A DNA stretch of 64,000 nucleotides from Anadara kagoshimensis (GCA_021292105.1 CM037864.1:46173109-46237108), one strand, 5' to 3'; shown: positions 36,366 to 50,405, numbered from the stretch's first letter. Translations and numbers: made by a program. Notes: a model not told the origin generated them from the sequence alone.

Positions 36366-38903
36366 AAAATAAATACAAAATTTCATAACTACAAGTTCTC
36401 TTTAATGTCTAATTGATTCTATGTTTCAATGTCAATTACATTTCTTTATAGCTGTATAGTTATAAATGTCTCATTTCGTAGGGAATATAAAATGTCTGTA
36501 TTTTATTATTTTTGCAATAGGTTATTACCCCCATTCCTTGTCTTGATACGAGGACTGCAACTTTGAAAACGATTTATGCAAATAAAATACAATAGTTACG
36601 ATAATATTTAGAAGTAAACGAAATAAATGTTTAGGAAACAGAGATAGCATACTTATTAATAATATTGATGATGGTTAACCTAGACTTGCAATATGCTAAA
36701 GTCAACAATGTATTTTTAAAGAGCCTGCTTCTTTATATATCCATGTAGTTATCTTCGTTGTTAAATGTTCCCATAGTGGAAACCATTGTATAATAAATTT
36801 ACCATAAGCAGTAGAATAAGGTATTTGCTGTACAGAGAAGGAAAGCTGGCAATAGAGAAAACGATTTTATCACACATTGTGATTTACTCTCAAATATAGC
36901 CTTTTATCGTATTTATAATTCAGACTTCAGTTCAAATATGAAGCAAGACTTGAAGAATGAGCCGTATCTTTCATTTCAAGCTCATTAGGTGACATTATAT
37001 TTCCTCCATGGAATACTATTTCAGCTCTTTAATTACATATTTTTACTTTTAATGTATCACAGCCTACATTAATATTGGTGCCCTATATGTAGGTCTATAA
37101 CTAATTATGTTGAAGTCTTAGAAAAACCTCGACCTTGTTATATTGCTAAACACGTAGCACATGATGAAATAAAAATTACCAATAATATGTTTCGGTAAAG
37201 ATAAACACATTTTGTCTTATAAAGACTACAAATCTTCCACTTGCTCTGAACTATGTAGTGTTTGAACTTATCTTATTTGTACTTAAGCCGAATTGAAAAA
37301 ACTAGATCTATGGACGAATTGGAATTCCTATGGCAATAAATTGTGCACCACATACCGCTGATCTTTGTCTTAATTGCAAGTTGGCAAGGAAAATCAGCTT
37401 AAAGCAGCTTGATACGTTACAAACCTCTCGATATCTAGGAGATTTCTTAAATATGAATGTCCTTTTTTCTGAAGAATGGTATATACATCCCTAAAATTTA
37501 TTCTAAACTAATGATAGTCAACGCAATAAATCGGATACTTATGTTTCTTCTCTAGATTTATGTAAAACAAGTAAAAATATCATAGAAACACTATTAACGA
37601 CAAAAGTTATGACTTTTTATTTCCAATCGAAACTGTATACTAAAGTACATATCATTATTAGGACGTCTTATTATCAATGTGCAATTGGATATTCTAGATA
37701 TTGCTGTATTTTTCTTTTTGAAAAAAAAACTATGTCGTTTGTACAATCAATTGAATTATTATTAAAACATTATGAATTTTTAATACATGTACACAAGTAC
37801 TTTCAATTTCCGTTACTAAGAATTACTAATCCAGTCATTCTTACACAAAGAATGTTAGAGCCATAATAGAATTGATATTAATTCCCTCGCTAAAGGGTCT
37901 CTGCAATACGTAAAAAACAATTTATTGTAAATAATAAAATACTTGGTTGTACTGAAAAAAATGACGTAAATATATAGTAAATCGTTTTTTTTTTCTTAAT
38001 TCGAAAAAACAAGAATATTAAAATAACAATGATCTTGATTTAGATGAAATATATACTTTTGAAATCATACAATTTTTCAGTGCAAATATATTGATGTGTT
38101 GCGCGAAATGAAGATTGGCTGCAATTAACATTAAACAGATTCATTTAACTTTTTTATGAATTTTAAATGATACGTTTAACCTAATTGAAGCCAATTCAAG
38201 AAGACTACAAAAATGATTGGAAATTGTATCTGAATTAAATGTACTCGGTTACAGAATCAACAAGAACACGTAACATTAAACCTATAAAAATGAGATGAAA
38301 CAAGATAAACATATAATTATTACGATTACTGATGTTATCAGACATTTTACAGATACCCAATATCGTGACAAAATGCTGTCCAATGGCGTGATCCTTTGAA
38401 CTTTTGCAATCCTATACATCCAATCTTATTTACCAATTGGAGTCCTGGCATTTGCATATCTAAATTGAATCTCTAAGTAATCAAAACTATTCGCCCCTAA
38501 ATTGTTTGTTGTTCATATCTCTATATTTACATTTATGATGTTTGATTATATTAAACACTGTTTGAGACCAAATGAAGTTATAGGACTATGTAATTATTTT
38601 AACATTCTCTTCTTATTAATATGTGTTGTTGTATGTCATAAACAATACTATTTAGCATTTAAATGTGAAGTTTTTGTAAAATTATGTAAAAGATGAAATA
38701 AAAATACCAATACAAAAAAAGTTATAGGACTATAATTACATTTGCTAATGTGACGTCTCTCTTCTCTTGCTTACGCCTATACCCATGACGTCATTTATTG
38801 GCTGTTCCAGCTGTGCCGTACACGATAGTGTTTAAAATCTATTTCAGAATTCAAAAACAAAAAAAAAGATTTTCAAAAATTACGAAATGTAAATATAACC
38901 AAT

Positions 38904-39056
38904 GAACTGTCTAGAAATGGCGTTAATATTGCTGTAACTTCCATTTTCAATTGCCGTGCAAAGCAAACTAACCATAACGCGCTAGAGCGATTTATTCAGT
39001 TTGCTTTCCGCGGCATTGAAAGTTATAGCACTATAAACGCCATTTCTAGACAGTTC
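38904..39056. repeat. 153-bp palindrome with perfect 21-bp arms
   Basis: 38904-38924 and 39036-39056 are exact inverted repeats (starting gaactgtctagaaatgg). Inner stretches also pair imperfectly: 'gcaaagcaaact' near 38956 with 'agtttgctttcc' near 38998. A TGACGTCA site lies about 110 bp upstream (38788). No ORF is present. It is most likely a MITE or foldback element; a hairpin RNA is an alternative. Confidence 0.7.
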
Positions 39057-41037
39057 AATAGTTTAATAGAATAAATACTATCACATGACTACTGTTAATG
39101 ATGCATATATACATGTGATATTTCTTTGAGTATCATCTGTATTTGGATCTTCAATGTTCCTTTTAAATTAATGAGTATTTTTATAATGTTTATGTTTATT
39201 GGCAAAGAAAGATACATAATGATAAAGTTTAAAATTTTTCATATATAATACATGTATAAATACATATTAATGAGTATTAGTAATGTTATGTTTAATATAC
39301 TACTCATATGGTGTTCATTAATTAACTGTATTAATTGTACATTTCGCCAATAACATCGAGCATGTTATGTGAATCAAGAAAGAAAAATAAAGTAAAGAAT
39401 AAAAGGCCATGACATGATAGTTTAACAACTACATTTTTTACAATTACAAATCAAGTTATTTACCAATTTTAAAACACAATGAACGTGTAATCGAACAGAA
39501 TTACACAGCTACAATGACGAATCAATAACATTTCTGTTTAATGTCCAAAACATTTGACATTTACGTAACAATATTGTTGCTCGTGTGCTGTTTATATTCC
39601 ATTACGTTCTACTCTTCTGTCACTTTAACAACTCTTTTTGGTTATAAATGTCATATTTCGTACAAAATGTAATAATTGCATTATCTGTCTCTTGTGTATC
39701 GATATTAACCATATACTCTGTTCACCAGATCTTTCCCTTTATATTTATTATATTTTCAAACTTTGCTCCTTTTGTTTCTTCAATTCAACAGTTTTATCTG
39801 ATTTTTGTGTTTTGATGTTATCCGTGCATATTGTTTATCTAAAGCTTTATATTTACATTTGTATTATAGTTTCAAAACTTAGCTTCTTTTGTTTCTTCAA
39901 CTCAACTTTATATACATGTGTAATATGTCAGTCGTAAGTTCATTTGCCCAATATTCCGTCCAAGTACGCAGCTCATTTACAATATGCAACTTAAAGTAAC
40001 AGAGGGCATTAAGGGCATGTAGTTTAAAATGTTTTATGTGAAGCTAAGTCAAAGTACGTTGTAACATAGTTTGTGTTTCATTATACATGTATAGCAAAAA
40101 CGTGTTAAAAAAGATTCTCATTGTGATATTGCTTTATTGCTCAAATGTTATATAAAGAACATAGAATCATTAAGTTGACAGAACACCAAACAAAGCTTTT
40201 CAACGCAAATTTCATTATTTTGATCATAAACTACCAAAACAAATTCAAATTTAACGAAAACTTTATGTTCAGAACCTTGTTTATTTGTATACTTATGTAC
40301 ATTATTACATCTTATACTACATAGTACGTACGTCTTTTATTTGATTTTAAAGTTTTCTTTCTATATTATCAATATGAAACTCGATATTCCAGAAATGTTC
40401 GTCATGTTCTCTCTCGAGTAGAATTTTGTCGTATGTACCATCAATTAAATAAACACGAAAACATGATTAAGTTGAAATGACAAAAAATATAAAAATAGTT
40501 AAATTTTCCGTTGAAACAAATTAAATCATTTTTACACCAAAAAAGCGTTAAGGGCATGTTATATCATGATTACCGTAGCTTAAGGGTCCATACAATGATT
40601 CTATCATGTTTACGGTAAAAGTATTAAGTATTAAGTGTCAAGCTAAATTTTGACATGATAACCGTCGCTAAAGGGCGATGAAAATAACAATTAAATTAAT
40701 GAATGTAGCGTTTGGTTGTACTGAAAAGGAATAAACACGTTCTGAATCATTTCACTCCTTAGTTTAAATTAATTGGCGAAAATATGTTAAAAATGTAATT
40801 AAGAATAAAAGCAGTAGATGTTTTCATATTTTGTACTTTGCTTTCCAGATTTTGATTTTAGCATGGATCGGTCGTTATATTTGTGTTTGATTATATCCTT
40901 TGAATAGGAATATATGTTTTATCCAATGTAATTACTTTCGTATGGTGCGCGAAATAAAGTTTTACTGCAATTAATATGAAATGATTCGCATGAACCTACC
41001 TATTTAGGTTGTAAATATTAAATATTTTATTATTAAG

Positions 41038-41150
41038 AATCAAAAACAAATATACTAACCCATGTCCCAATCACAGTCCAGAAGCAAAGTAAAAACGTTG
41101 GAACTGACAAGTTAGGTAAGATACGTGAACTTATACGTGGGAATTATTTA
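41038..41150 (-). repeat. reverse-transcriptase element 3' tail
   Basis: The plus strand shows 'caaatatactaacccatgtc' then 'cacagtccagaagcaaagta' and 'gaactgacaagttaggt', the complement of the tail consensus. No coding part is attached. Confidence 0.75.
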
Positions 41151-42737
41151 TTACTTAGAACTTACAATTAAAGTTACTAGAGCCTTGTATCTGGATTACT
41201 TATTTGAACTTATTTGAATGTTATACGTGTTGTATGAAGCGATAAATAAAAAACAACTCTGATTTAAGTGCAAAAATAGGTCATGACATTTGTTTTACAT
41301 ACTAAAATTGTTCACAATTACAAGCAAGCTCTTTACCAGTTTTATAACAAAATGAATTGAGCATTCCAACATAATTACACAATTACAATGCTGAATCAAT
41401 AACGATTCTGTGTAATGTCCAATCCATTTAACATTTGTATCTATATTATTACTCTCAAGATTGGTTCCCATTATGTTTTACTTGGTCTATCATGACCATT
41501 TCAATGCCAATTACAACTCTATTGGGTTGTAAATATGTTATATTTGTAGAAGCTATGGTCACGATTGTATTTTCGTATTGTTCAGTTCCGTCATTATCTT
41601 TATCTGTATAGATAACGTCCTTTCAACACGATATTGGAAACACCTGCGTCAATATAAAGCAAAATACTTAAGAACGAGTATAAAAATGTTTTTGATGAAA
41701 TAGTCAAGACAATAAAGTAAAAAACTATAAACATGCAAATGAAATACATATATACATGATGCTGATGATACTTAATAAACACTATTTAGCTTCGTCAACA
41801 AGAAGTATGTACCACAATACATCCCTGATGACTTATTTGGACATGGATTATGATTTCGTTTTGATTCATTACTTTCCACAAGTAAATGCCTACAAACTAC
41901 TACTTTCTGACAGAACCTTAATTTTGACAATCATATGTACATCAGACCAACAAACATTTGAGCATCTAAGAGGGAATTGTTTTATTTATACAACATTAAA
42001 ATTCTTAGCATGGCATTGAAATAGTTTTTTAAGTTCTTCATGTAAACAAAAGAATTCCTTTTTCTTTTTTACCCATTTAATTATCTTTGGATTTTAATTA
42101 GTGTCTTAATGTAGCGACGGCTAGGCTTATGTTTTAGTCAGATAGTTTCACTGATATGTGATACCTATGAAAACCCATCCTCTGATCTTTTTTGGTTTTT
42201 TTTAAAAGTGGCATTTTGTCATTTATCCGATAACGATTGCTAAAGTTTGTTTTAGGACTAACCCCAAACACAATTCACATGCAGAACTATATTCAGTACA
42301 CATACGGAATTATATAACAATACAAATTAAACTTAAATAAAATTCAAAAAATACTTATGTATACGACTAGGGTGATTTGATTTCAATTTTATAAATCATT
42401 GATATTGCTTTATATTGCTTCAAGAAACATCGAAAAAACTTTATGGTGTTGAGGCAATACATAACTAATATATTATTAATTTACTTTACCCACTTTAATG
42501 CAAGTTTACTTAACTCGCTTTAGTTGATGAACAATTGCAAAAAGCTAAGCTTTACAAGGCTTAAAGTTAAATTTTCTAGTTAGAAGTTAATTTAAAAAAA
42601 AGTTACAGTGTTAGATTTTCACAAATACCGTTTAGAGCATCAGAAATAGATTTTTTTATTTTTTCATACTTTTTGAAAAAAGGTAATTTGATTAATCTAA
42701 ATACGATCTGACAAACGACGTTTCGGTAACTACGAAT

Positions 42738-43050
42738 AAAACACAAACATTCGAATCCATGTTGAATCACAATCCCCAAAAAAAGTTAAAAAAAATGAAA
42801 ATTGGAAAAAAAGTTAAGCACACCGAATCCCACCTGGAAAAATTTGACTGGGTGCTCCGAAAGGGTACGTACTTTCTTTCTAACTAAGTACACCTACCAT
42901 TTGTTTAATCAAAACTTGAAATTAAAACTAAAAAATGAGCGAAACATTGAACTTAAACTAGTCAAATATATCTAAGATATTTTAATACAGTGACATCAAC
43001 ATTATTGTTATGGTGGTCATAAAACTTTTTGAAGACCTTAATATCAGAGC
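42738..43050 (-). repeat. reverse-transcriptase element 3' tail, decayed
   Basis: The plus strand includes 'gggtgctccgaaagggtacg' and a 'gtcaaatatatctaagatat' block, i.e. the tail plus the last codons of the RT, with many substitutions and small insertions. Confidence 0.65.
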
Positions 43051-44136
43051 AGTGATATAACACCATGTCCTGGGTAATTATTTTAGTGGCATATTATCTT
43101 TTATATGAGGAATAACATGAGAACATAGGGTAATTAAAGCTGTATAGCTACCGTACCTTTCCCGGGCAAAACAACCATAACGCTTTATAATTTTCGTTAT
43201 TCAGTTCATCTAGAACACATACTATTGCTATACACGAACAGTTATACGAATGTCCGATATAGAAAGTAAGACGGTTTGTGTTTTTATCTATTGTCAGATA
43301 TACAAAGTAAAGGTATTTATGTTATAATCTACATCTTTTATTTCTGCTTTGATACTTTTATGTCAGCGACAATGTTTAATACCAGTCATACAATGAAAAA
43401 AGTCATACATCTGTTACAGAATGGGTCTTGACATGAACAAAGTATGTGATGTTCCTAATTCTTTTGTTTTAATATGTATTGTTGTGTGATTTCAAAGAAA
43501 AACAACTGTAAAAATGAATTCAGATGTATATTATTCACGTTTTGAGCAAACGATAAAAAATATAAAAATAAAGACACTAAATCTACTAGAGAACACACAT
43601 GGGAAGAATAACAAACGCAGAAAAAAGGGAAATTTGTAACCAATATGAAAAGAATTTTTGCGGATGGCGAATTGACAAAAGGAATTGATGTAGTCATTGA
43701 CTGAACTTGTTTTCACTTTGCAGCTCTAGACAACCGTTTCGGAATAACTCCTAAAATTGTAGAAATTGTAGAGGAGAAAAAAGGAAACGAACAAGAAAGA
43801 GATATACCATTGGCGGTCTATGTTTAAAACAAAACCAAGTAAGCAGTAAGCAAACCGATGTTTTAATTACATTTCTTATGTGAAACAAAAGAGGGGTTAT
43901 GTTACCTGACAGAACTTTGTAACAAAATATTACACACAATTATGTCAATTTTTATCAAAGTACTTCGAAATTATCGAACACAATTCTGTCATTATGACTA
44001 GAGTGCATCCAATTTTACTCGACACAATGTGTCTTTTTAATCAAACAACATCTCAATTACACAATGAATGCTAGCCCCTATAAAATCGTAAAATTATGTT
44101 TCTTTTCTATCATGTTTCCTGTCTATTTTGTCGATG

Positions 44137-44226
44137 TGTGTTTAGTTATTTTCAATCTTTATCAAGTACAAGTTACGCAGTTTATTCAAATTTCTTCCAT
44201 TCATTTAGCTATTACTCCAGTGATGT
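44137..44226 (+). repeat. single-copy relative of the 80-bp repeat at 46.2 kb
   Basis: The tract 'gttacgcagtttattcaaat' and 'ttcttccattcatttagc' aligns with the 80-bp unit at 46171-46408, also in the sequence before it. This is the unexpanded form of the same locus family. Confidence 0.5.
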
Positions 44227-44862
44227 ATTTGTTTTTATTATCGAGAAAATGATATTTTCTATGTGATACTTGCATGCATATCTGATTTAATATAACGAAA
44301 TGTTATAAAACAATGAATGTGTAATCCTACAAAATTACACTTAAAAATTGCGAATCAATAGCAATTCTGTTTAATGTTCAATCAATATGACATTCATGTA
44401 GTTAAATTATGGCTCTATATATTGCTTTCATTGTGATTTATTTTTTCCATATTTTCAGTGCCAATTACAACTATATCTGGTGATTATAGATATTTCATAT
44501 TTTGTACAGGATATTGCCTTGATGGTATTTTATTATTGTTTCGTCATTATCTTATTTACTTTCCATCTCTGTAGATAATTTCCTTTCAAAGTGTCATTGG
44601 CAAAAAATGTGTCAATATACAGCAAAATACTTTAGATCAAATGTTTGAAAATAGAATAATCAGAACTATATTTATATGCACTTCTCAAACAACTATAGAC
44701 AATGCAAATAAAAATATATCGACACTGTTGATACTGATTATCGGTATATTAAGCTATAGAATTTCATACAACAAAACAAACTGCTGCTTACAAATAAATT
44801 GCTGCTGCAGGCAGTATTCTTGATAATTATGATACCTCTGTATCCAACAATATCCAAGATAT

Positions 44863-45660
44863 GAAAAATAAACATACTAATCCATGTCCAAATCACCATT
44901 CAGAAACAGAGTAAAACTGACAAGTTAGGTTAGACACGTGAATTTCCACCAGGGAAGTGAGACCGGGTGCTCTGGAAGGGTAAGCAACTCCTGAATTAGC
45001 TCAAAATTGAGTGAAAGGAACGTGGAACTATGGGAGGTCAAATATATCCAGAGCAATCCTGGACAAAGAGACATGAAATTTATCAACAATACTGTGATGT
45101 CAGCCATAAAATAATAAGCCTAGGCTTGCAATATCCCTGGGTCAACGATTTATTTATTAGCACCATCTTCCTTGTATTAAGTCCCAATAGTGGGAACAAG
45201 CTCTACCATAATATATTAATAGGGAAACAAATACACGAAAAGCAGAAGACGCAGGTAGATTGCAGGAAAGTTGACAATAGAAAAATTAAAGTCATGTTTG
45301 TCGATTAGTTTCAAGTGTAGCCTTCGTGAGCGTCATTAATCAGGTATAAGTCTTAATATGAAGCAGAACTTGGGGAATCCGTCGTATTTTTATTTTAAGC
45401 TCTCTAGGATAGATGATATTCACAGTCTCCAAATTTAGGATTGTTAAGAGACAGAACGTCATCTTATGACCTGTGTGTGAGGTTGAATGGTTTGGCGACA
45501 GTCTTCACTTCTGATCTAACAAGGTTCTGCATAACTTCTGCTTCATAAGAATAAAGAAACAAAATAGCAAGCAATGGTGCAAAGTTTCAACAAATTGGAT
45601 TACCGATAGTTTGCTGCTGGAAAAGTATAATATATTTGCTTAAGTCATAATATATGATAC
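44863..45660 (-). pseudogene. longest reverse-transcriptase fragment in the window
   Basis: On the minus strand it contains, in order, degenerate RT motif B (QTIG-P, then CAPLL-type residues; about 45660-45575), a DDVLSLNNPKFGD box (about 45475-45430), the YLDL/LYDK region, the PAS-G-F-S-LI C-terminal block (about 45235-45180) and the 3' tail ending near 44863. Stops and frameshifts occur throughout. It shows that the 3' tails scattered here come from an element with an RT ORF ending directly before the tail. The family may be Penelope-like, judged by residue layout only. Confidence 0.7.
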
Positions 45661-45952
45661 CAACAAGAAAGAAAAGGTATAATGAATTGAAATGTATTGT
45701 TAGGGTTTTTATGGCAACTTTTTTCAAGACTCGGAAGAATTGATCACACATAACACAAACTATAGTATACACTCAACGTAGCAGCGGGCAGACAGAAAAT
45801 GAAAACAAACGCAAAAAGGAACGTCGTGACCGATTCAAAAGGAATTGACGCCTATGAAAAACAATTGGTGGAGCGTGTGACCAGAACAAGAAAGAATAAT
45901 TAAACCGATTGGTCTGTGTTCAATAGACGTTTAAATTAGTAACCGAAACATA

Positions 45953-46140
45953 ATAAAAAAGAAACATACTAATCCATGTCCTTATCAAAATTTAGTGAAA
46001 ACTTTGAATCTGACAAAACAGGTTAAACACGTGAATGTGGGGCCGGGTGATCCAGAACTGTAAATACCTCCTGTTTAGCTAGATAAACTTGCCAGCCACA
46101 TGTAAATTCGAATTTGACTGAAAGGAACAAATGAGGTTAA
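45953..46140 (-). repeat. reverse-transcriptase element 3' tail
   Basis: The plus strand reads 'aaacatactaatccatgtcc', then 'gggccgggtgatccagaact', 'cctcctgtttagctagataa' and 'gactgaaaggaac'. Deletions remove parts of the consensus. Confidence 0.7.
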
Positions 46141-46170
46141 TGTTTTTAGTAATTATTTCGATGATCTGTT

Positions 46171-46408
46171 AGTTTCTATAATCTTTCTAAAGTACATGTT
46201 ACACAGTTAATTCAAATTTCTACCATTCATTTAGTCATTTCTTCCATGTTGCTTTCTATAATCTTTCTAAAGTACATGTTACACAGTTAATTCAAATTTC
46301 TACCATTCATTTAGTCATTTCTTCCATGTTGCTTTCTATAATCTTTCTAAAGTACATGTTACACAGTTAATTCTAATTTCTACCATTCATTTAGTCATTT
46401 CTTCCATG
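46171..46408 (+). repeat. 80-bp tandem repeat, three copies
   Basis: Copies begin '(a/g)(g/c)tttctataatctttct' at 46171, 46251 and 46331 and are nearly identical (a t for a in 'taattctaatttc' marks the third). Near-identity indicates a recent expansion. Confidence 0.9.
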
Positions 46409-48720
46409 ACATTCTTTATGGTAATAACTTAGATAATTTTAACATTTCTGGAAGTTCTTAACAACCTTGTATTGGGAAATATTAGAAGATATTATAATAG
46501 TTTCAGATTCAGATTTGAAGGAAAACTGTTAATTGTTTTGCGTGTTTCGTGGTAATACATAAAGCTATAAAGTGACAAGCAATCTTTGAAATAAATTTAT
46601 AATAACAGTTTTTTGTGAAAACGTATCATATTTAAGGAACATCTTGCTGTTTGTAGCCGAGATAGATGGCATAATTGCGTGAGACTGGCGTGTTTATAGA
46701 AATGTGGGATTTTAACAGAAAACTTGATTTGACTAAAATATCCGGAATCCGATTGCCAATCATTGGTTTGATGGATTCCTTTAGTTAATTGCTTATATTA
46801 GTCATTTTAGAACTCAAATCTATCTCAATGAGCGTGGGGACATTGCATATAGTGTAAATAATCATATCTGTATATTCTTGACATGTTCGTAATATTTTGT
46901 TTCTGTATGTATATATACCCAACAAAAAAGTTAAGGACCACATCAAAACATTATATAATTTTGTAGAACATAAATCATATCATTTCAGCTTTGCGTTTGT
47001 CGTAATTTTTTATGAGTTTTGATTTCATGCACAATTTATTTATTCAATACATCATTTAATAGATGAAGAGAACAAAAACAAAATACATTTGTGTTTTATA
47101 TTTTTCAGTTCATGGATTGTTATATCAAATCTTACATTGGTCCCTTACTTTTTTGTTGAGTATATTTACATTATTATATTCAAATGTAATAAATTTTGTA
47201 TTACATGTATTTGTTAATAATGTAGACATGCGCTTCATATTGATTATTGTATAGATTTACCACAAGTACCACCTTACGTGGGCTTAGGTGAATGAAGTTA
47301 AATGTAATTGCATTGTTATTAATCCACCTATTTACGCAACAGGTGTAGGATGTAAGATGAACGTTTAAACAGTTTTTCCGCAAAAGAGATTGGCGATTGT
47401 ATGGAAAATTTTGACATGCCTAGAACAGTCACAGAGAAACAATTTGAAAATAAAAGTTTCCTGATTAGCCTTAGATGATAAGAAAGATTCTGAAATTTCA
47501 CCTAAATGTTACACAACCAATCACACCACAACAAAACATGCAACGTAATGAAGGAATTAAAGACAAAATACCAAAATATTGTAAAAAGATGACTGGGCGA
47601 ACACCAAATATAACAAGAACAAAGTGCTATATATAGTTGAAAATAAACATTTTCTTTTTCTTCTCATAGTAAAGAGAGAATTCCTCTTTTTAGCTTTATC
47701 AGAAACTTCAAATCTTGAAGTCAATAATTCAGCAAAAAATTGTCGACGGTAAAACTTGAAGCGGCAAATGATCATTTCACTCCGGGATTGACTTATTATA
47801 TTGAAACATCCAATATCCGTGCAAAATGGCACTTAATCCTTATTTTTAAAAAATCCAATAAAGATAAAATATTTGCTTAGACAGTTGCAAGATCGTCTAA
47901 TTTCCCCAAGGCAAAAAGCAATGACTTATGACTCTATTGTGAAGCTCAGTAACCATAAACCACCATATCTATAACAATCTTTAATGAAGAAGCTGTTCTG
48001 AATTTCGTGAGACGTTGCTCATTTAAAGGATGGGCTACAGTGTACAGACTGCAAGCTTAGTACAATTTGTTTTAGTTTTTAAAATTAATTGTATTGATAA
48101 AAAGTTTAAATTCAGGAGTATTGTAATTTATAGTGATATTTCAAGCCATACTGTCATTACTCTTCCACTGGCAGCCATGTTTTTTAAAATTCAGTCAGTG
48201 GTCTGTAGACTTGTTTATCTTGTGTTTTATAGTTTTTGTTGTTGAAACAGTGATAAATGTGTAGCAGAACTTGGTTTATTTGTCTATTGTTGTCAAGTGC
48301 AGTATTCGGTTACAAATATATATAATGGATTAAAAACAAAAATATATTTTATCAAGAGAATGTTAGCATCATTGTGCACCGATGATAAATCTGCATAGCG
48401 TGATCACGATTCATATACACCCAAATAAGCTTTCCGACAAATTTTGTGACAAATGAATTCAATAAATATTCCTATACACTTTAGTAACTTTATTGACATC
48501 ATGACTTACCAGACAAATTGATGAGTTCTGAACATTTACTTTGATAGAGTCGTTCCTAGAATGTCTCATATTTCCTGATTTGTTTTAAAGTTTCTGGTAA
48601 ATATTTAAATAATAATAGGAATTATCGATCGATATATTTCTAAATCCCCAGACAACAAGTATAGTTTAACTGTTAAAACACACATCGTTGTTTGCGTGCC
48701 AGTTACCTTTTTTATTTTCA
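46409..48720. other. AT-rich stretch, nothing recognised
   Basis: Small ORFs of 60-91 codons on both strands are hydrophobic or low-complexity and have no recognisable domain. No splice-bounded exon or RNA gene was found. Confidence 0.35.
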
Positions 48721-49050
48721 TTTATATTTTGTTTTCCCCGAAGGTAAGGTTGCTGTAATGTTAAGATTTATATCCTCACTGTAGAGACAGCCTGTAAGTT
48801 TAAGTAGCTTACGACAAGTACAAATAGGTAAAACCTATTTACTTCCGCGTTGAAACGCTTAATCAAAAACAAAAATACAAATCCATGTCAAAATCAAAAT
48901 CCCAAAAGAAAAGTAAAAATTCGAAAATTGAAAATGTTACCGATATGCAGACTTTTTTCAAAATACAGTTTCGAGCAGAAAAAATATATATTAAGAATTA
49001 AGTCACCTTCTAATAAACCATGTCGCTTTTTGACATTATAATGCAACGCT
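48721..49050. repeat. direct repeat, left copy
   Basis: It begins 'tttatattttgttttccccg' and includes 'aaggttgctgtaatgtt', 'cactgtagagacag' and 'atttacttccgcgttgaa'. It then runs into a reverse-transcriptase tail fragment ('aatacaaatccatgtcaaaa', 48868-48935, minus orientation). The right copy is at 50402-50770, 1681 bp away. A LINE relic lies between. Confidence 0.75.
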
Positions 49051-49319
49051 ACACAACTACTAAAGATGAAAGTAGGGTCAGATTTCTCTGAACATAGCAG
49101 AAACAAAACAGTTTCAAAGTATGGTTATAAATTATCAAAGTTTATTATAAATGGAAGATGACATAGGAAAAACACCAAATGATGAAACCAGACAAAAACC
49201 ACCTAAAAAGGGAGAGAAATAAGTAAAAAAGACATTGTTAACATAAACACACACAAAAGATAGGAACTTCGAAAGGGGGTAAGCAGAGTGAAGCAAACAC
49301 TACAATCAGTATGACCACT

Positions 49320-50405
49320 GTAAGTAATGATAATCAATCTTATCACCAGTTGTCACAAGACTCTAATTATACACAAAATACGATGGCATTTCCAACTGCA
49401 CAAACAAATGCACCCTATGCAACAGAACTTAGTGTATCCCGCAGGTAACCCTAGTACCCTGAGTACACAACTTGGTCAACAGCCAACGCCGCAATGGGTC
49501 AGTGAGTTGTTTTCACAAATAGAGAATATAAATGCGAAATTATCGACACTTGACACTGTTAACGATACCGTAAATAAGATTAAGCTACAGTTAAACAATA
49601 AACCAAGCGATTTGCCGGAAAAATTAAATATATTGAAAAAGTACAGAGTCAATCAATTTTTCGATGAACAAGAAAAAACGGAGCACAGTATTAAAAGTGT
49701 TATTAAAATGACTAAAAAAATAATACCCCGGCCGCCGATATCGATAAATCATTTCTGGAAATAGAAAAAGAAAATGGTCGTATAAAACAGGAACTCCTCG
49801 ATCTTCAAATGAGATCGATGCGTGACAATCTACTTTTCTTTAATATAAGCGAATCAAAAAACGAAGATTGTGTTTTACATTTGTACATGAATTTTGTGAA
49901 CAAAACTCGGAATTAATGATGCCAAAGACATTAATATAGTCCGCACCTATAGAATTGGAAAATACAAGGGAAATAAACCCAGGCCAATAGTAGCAAAATT
50001 AATGGTTACCGCGAAAAAATTCGAAATGGGAAAACATACAGAGTTGCACAACAATTACCACAAATCATAGGTAACGAAGTAGGCAATTACAACCGATGTT
50101 TGATGCCTTAGTGAATAAAGGCGGGGAACCGCATTTTAAAATGGACCGTCTCTTTATGAATGGAAAAGACTACAAACCGTCGGTATAGCAGGGATGCGGG
50201 GAATACTTAAAGATTCTAACATGGAATGTCCATGGATTAACACAAGACTCAGACTTTCATAATTTTATCAATGATTATGATATTGCTCTATTAACTAACT
50301 GAGACATGGATGAAAAACAATGAAAAAGTATATTAAAATGGTTTTGTAGATATTAGTTTTGTAAATAGATGTGTTAATGTAGGCAGAAGAAATGGAGGTG
50401 GTTTA
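49320..50405 (+). pseudogene. LINE relic: ORF1 and start of ORF2
   Basis: ORF1 remains: a coiled-coil-like tract (WVSELFSQIENINAKLSTLD and following, 49494 on), then LDLQMRSMRDNLLFFNI (about 49797-49847), typical of the RNA-binding part of LINE ORF1 proteins. A stop falls near 50186. ORF2 begins about 50206 with ILTWNVHGL, the first motif of the endonuclease (EEP) domain. It is lost after about 65 codons where the direct repeat starts. There are several frameshifts (about 49440, 49735, 49900, 50298), so it is inactive. An in-frame ATG-led stretch at 49327-49764 joins two frames of the original and is not the native N-terminus. Confidence 0.8.

Larger units (their letters stand above)
36380..44860. 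other. AT-rich region of diverged repeats, no gene recognised
   Basis: Several small ORFs (60-99 codons) have no domain or sensible composition and are not called. Related blocks recur: 'tcataactacaa..ctaattgattct' and 'ttataaatgtctcatttcgta' near 36380-36480, 39475-39660, 41345-41545 and 44310-44510; 'cgctaaaggg...ttggttgtactgaaaa' near 37889 and 40665; 'gcgcgaaat(g/a)aag' with 'ctgcaatta' near 38100 and 40948. These suggest an old long repeat or segmental duplications. Specific elements within are listed separately. Confidence 0.5.
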
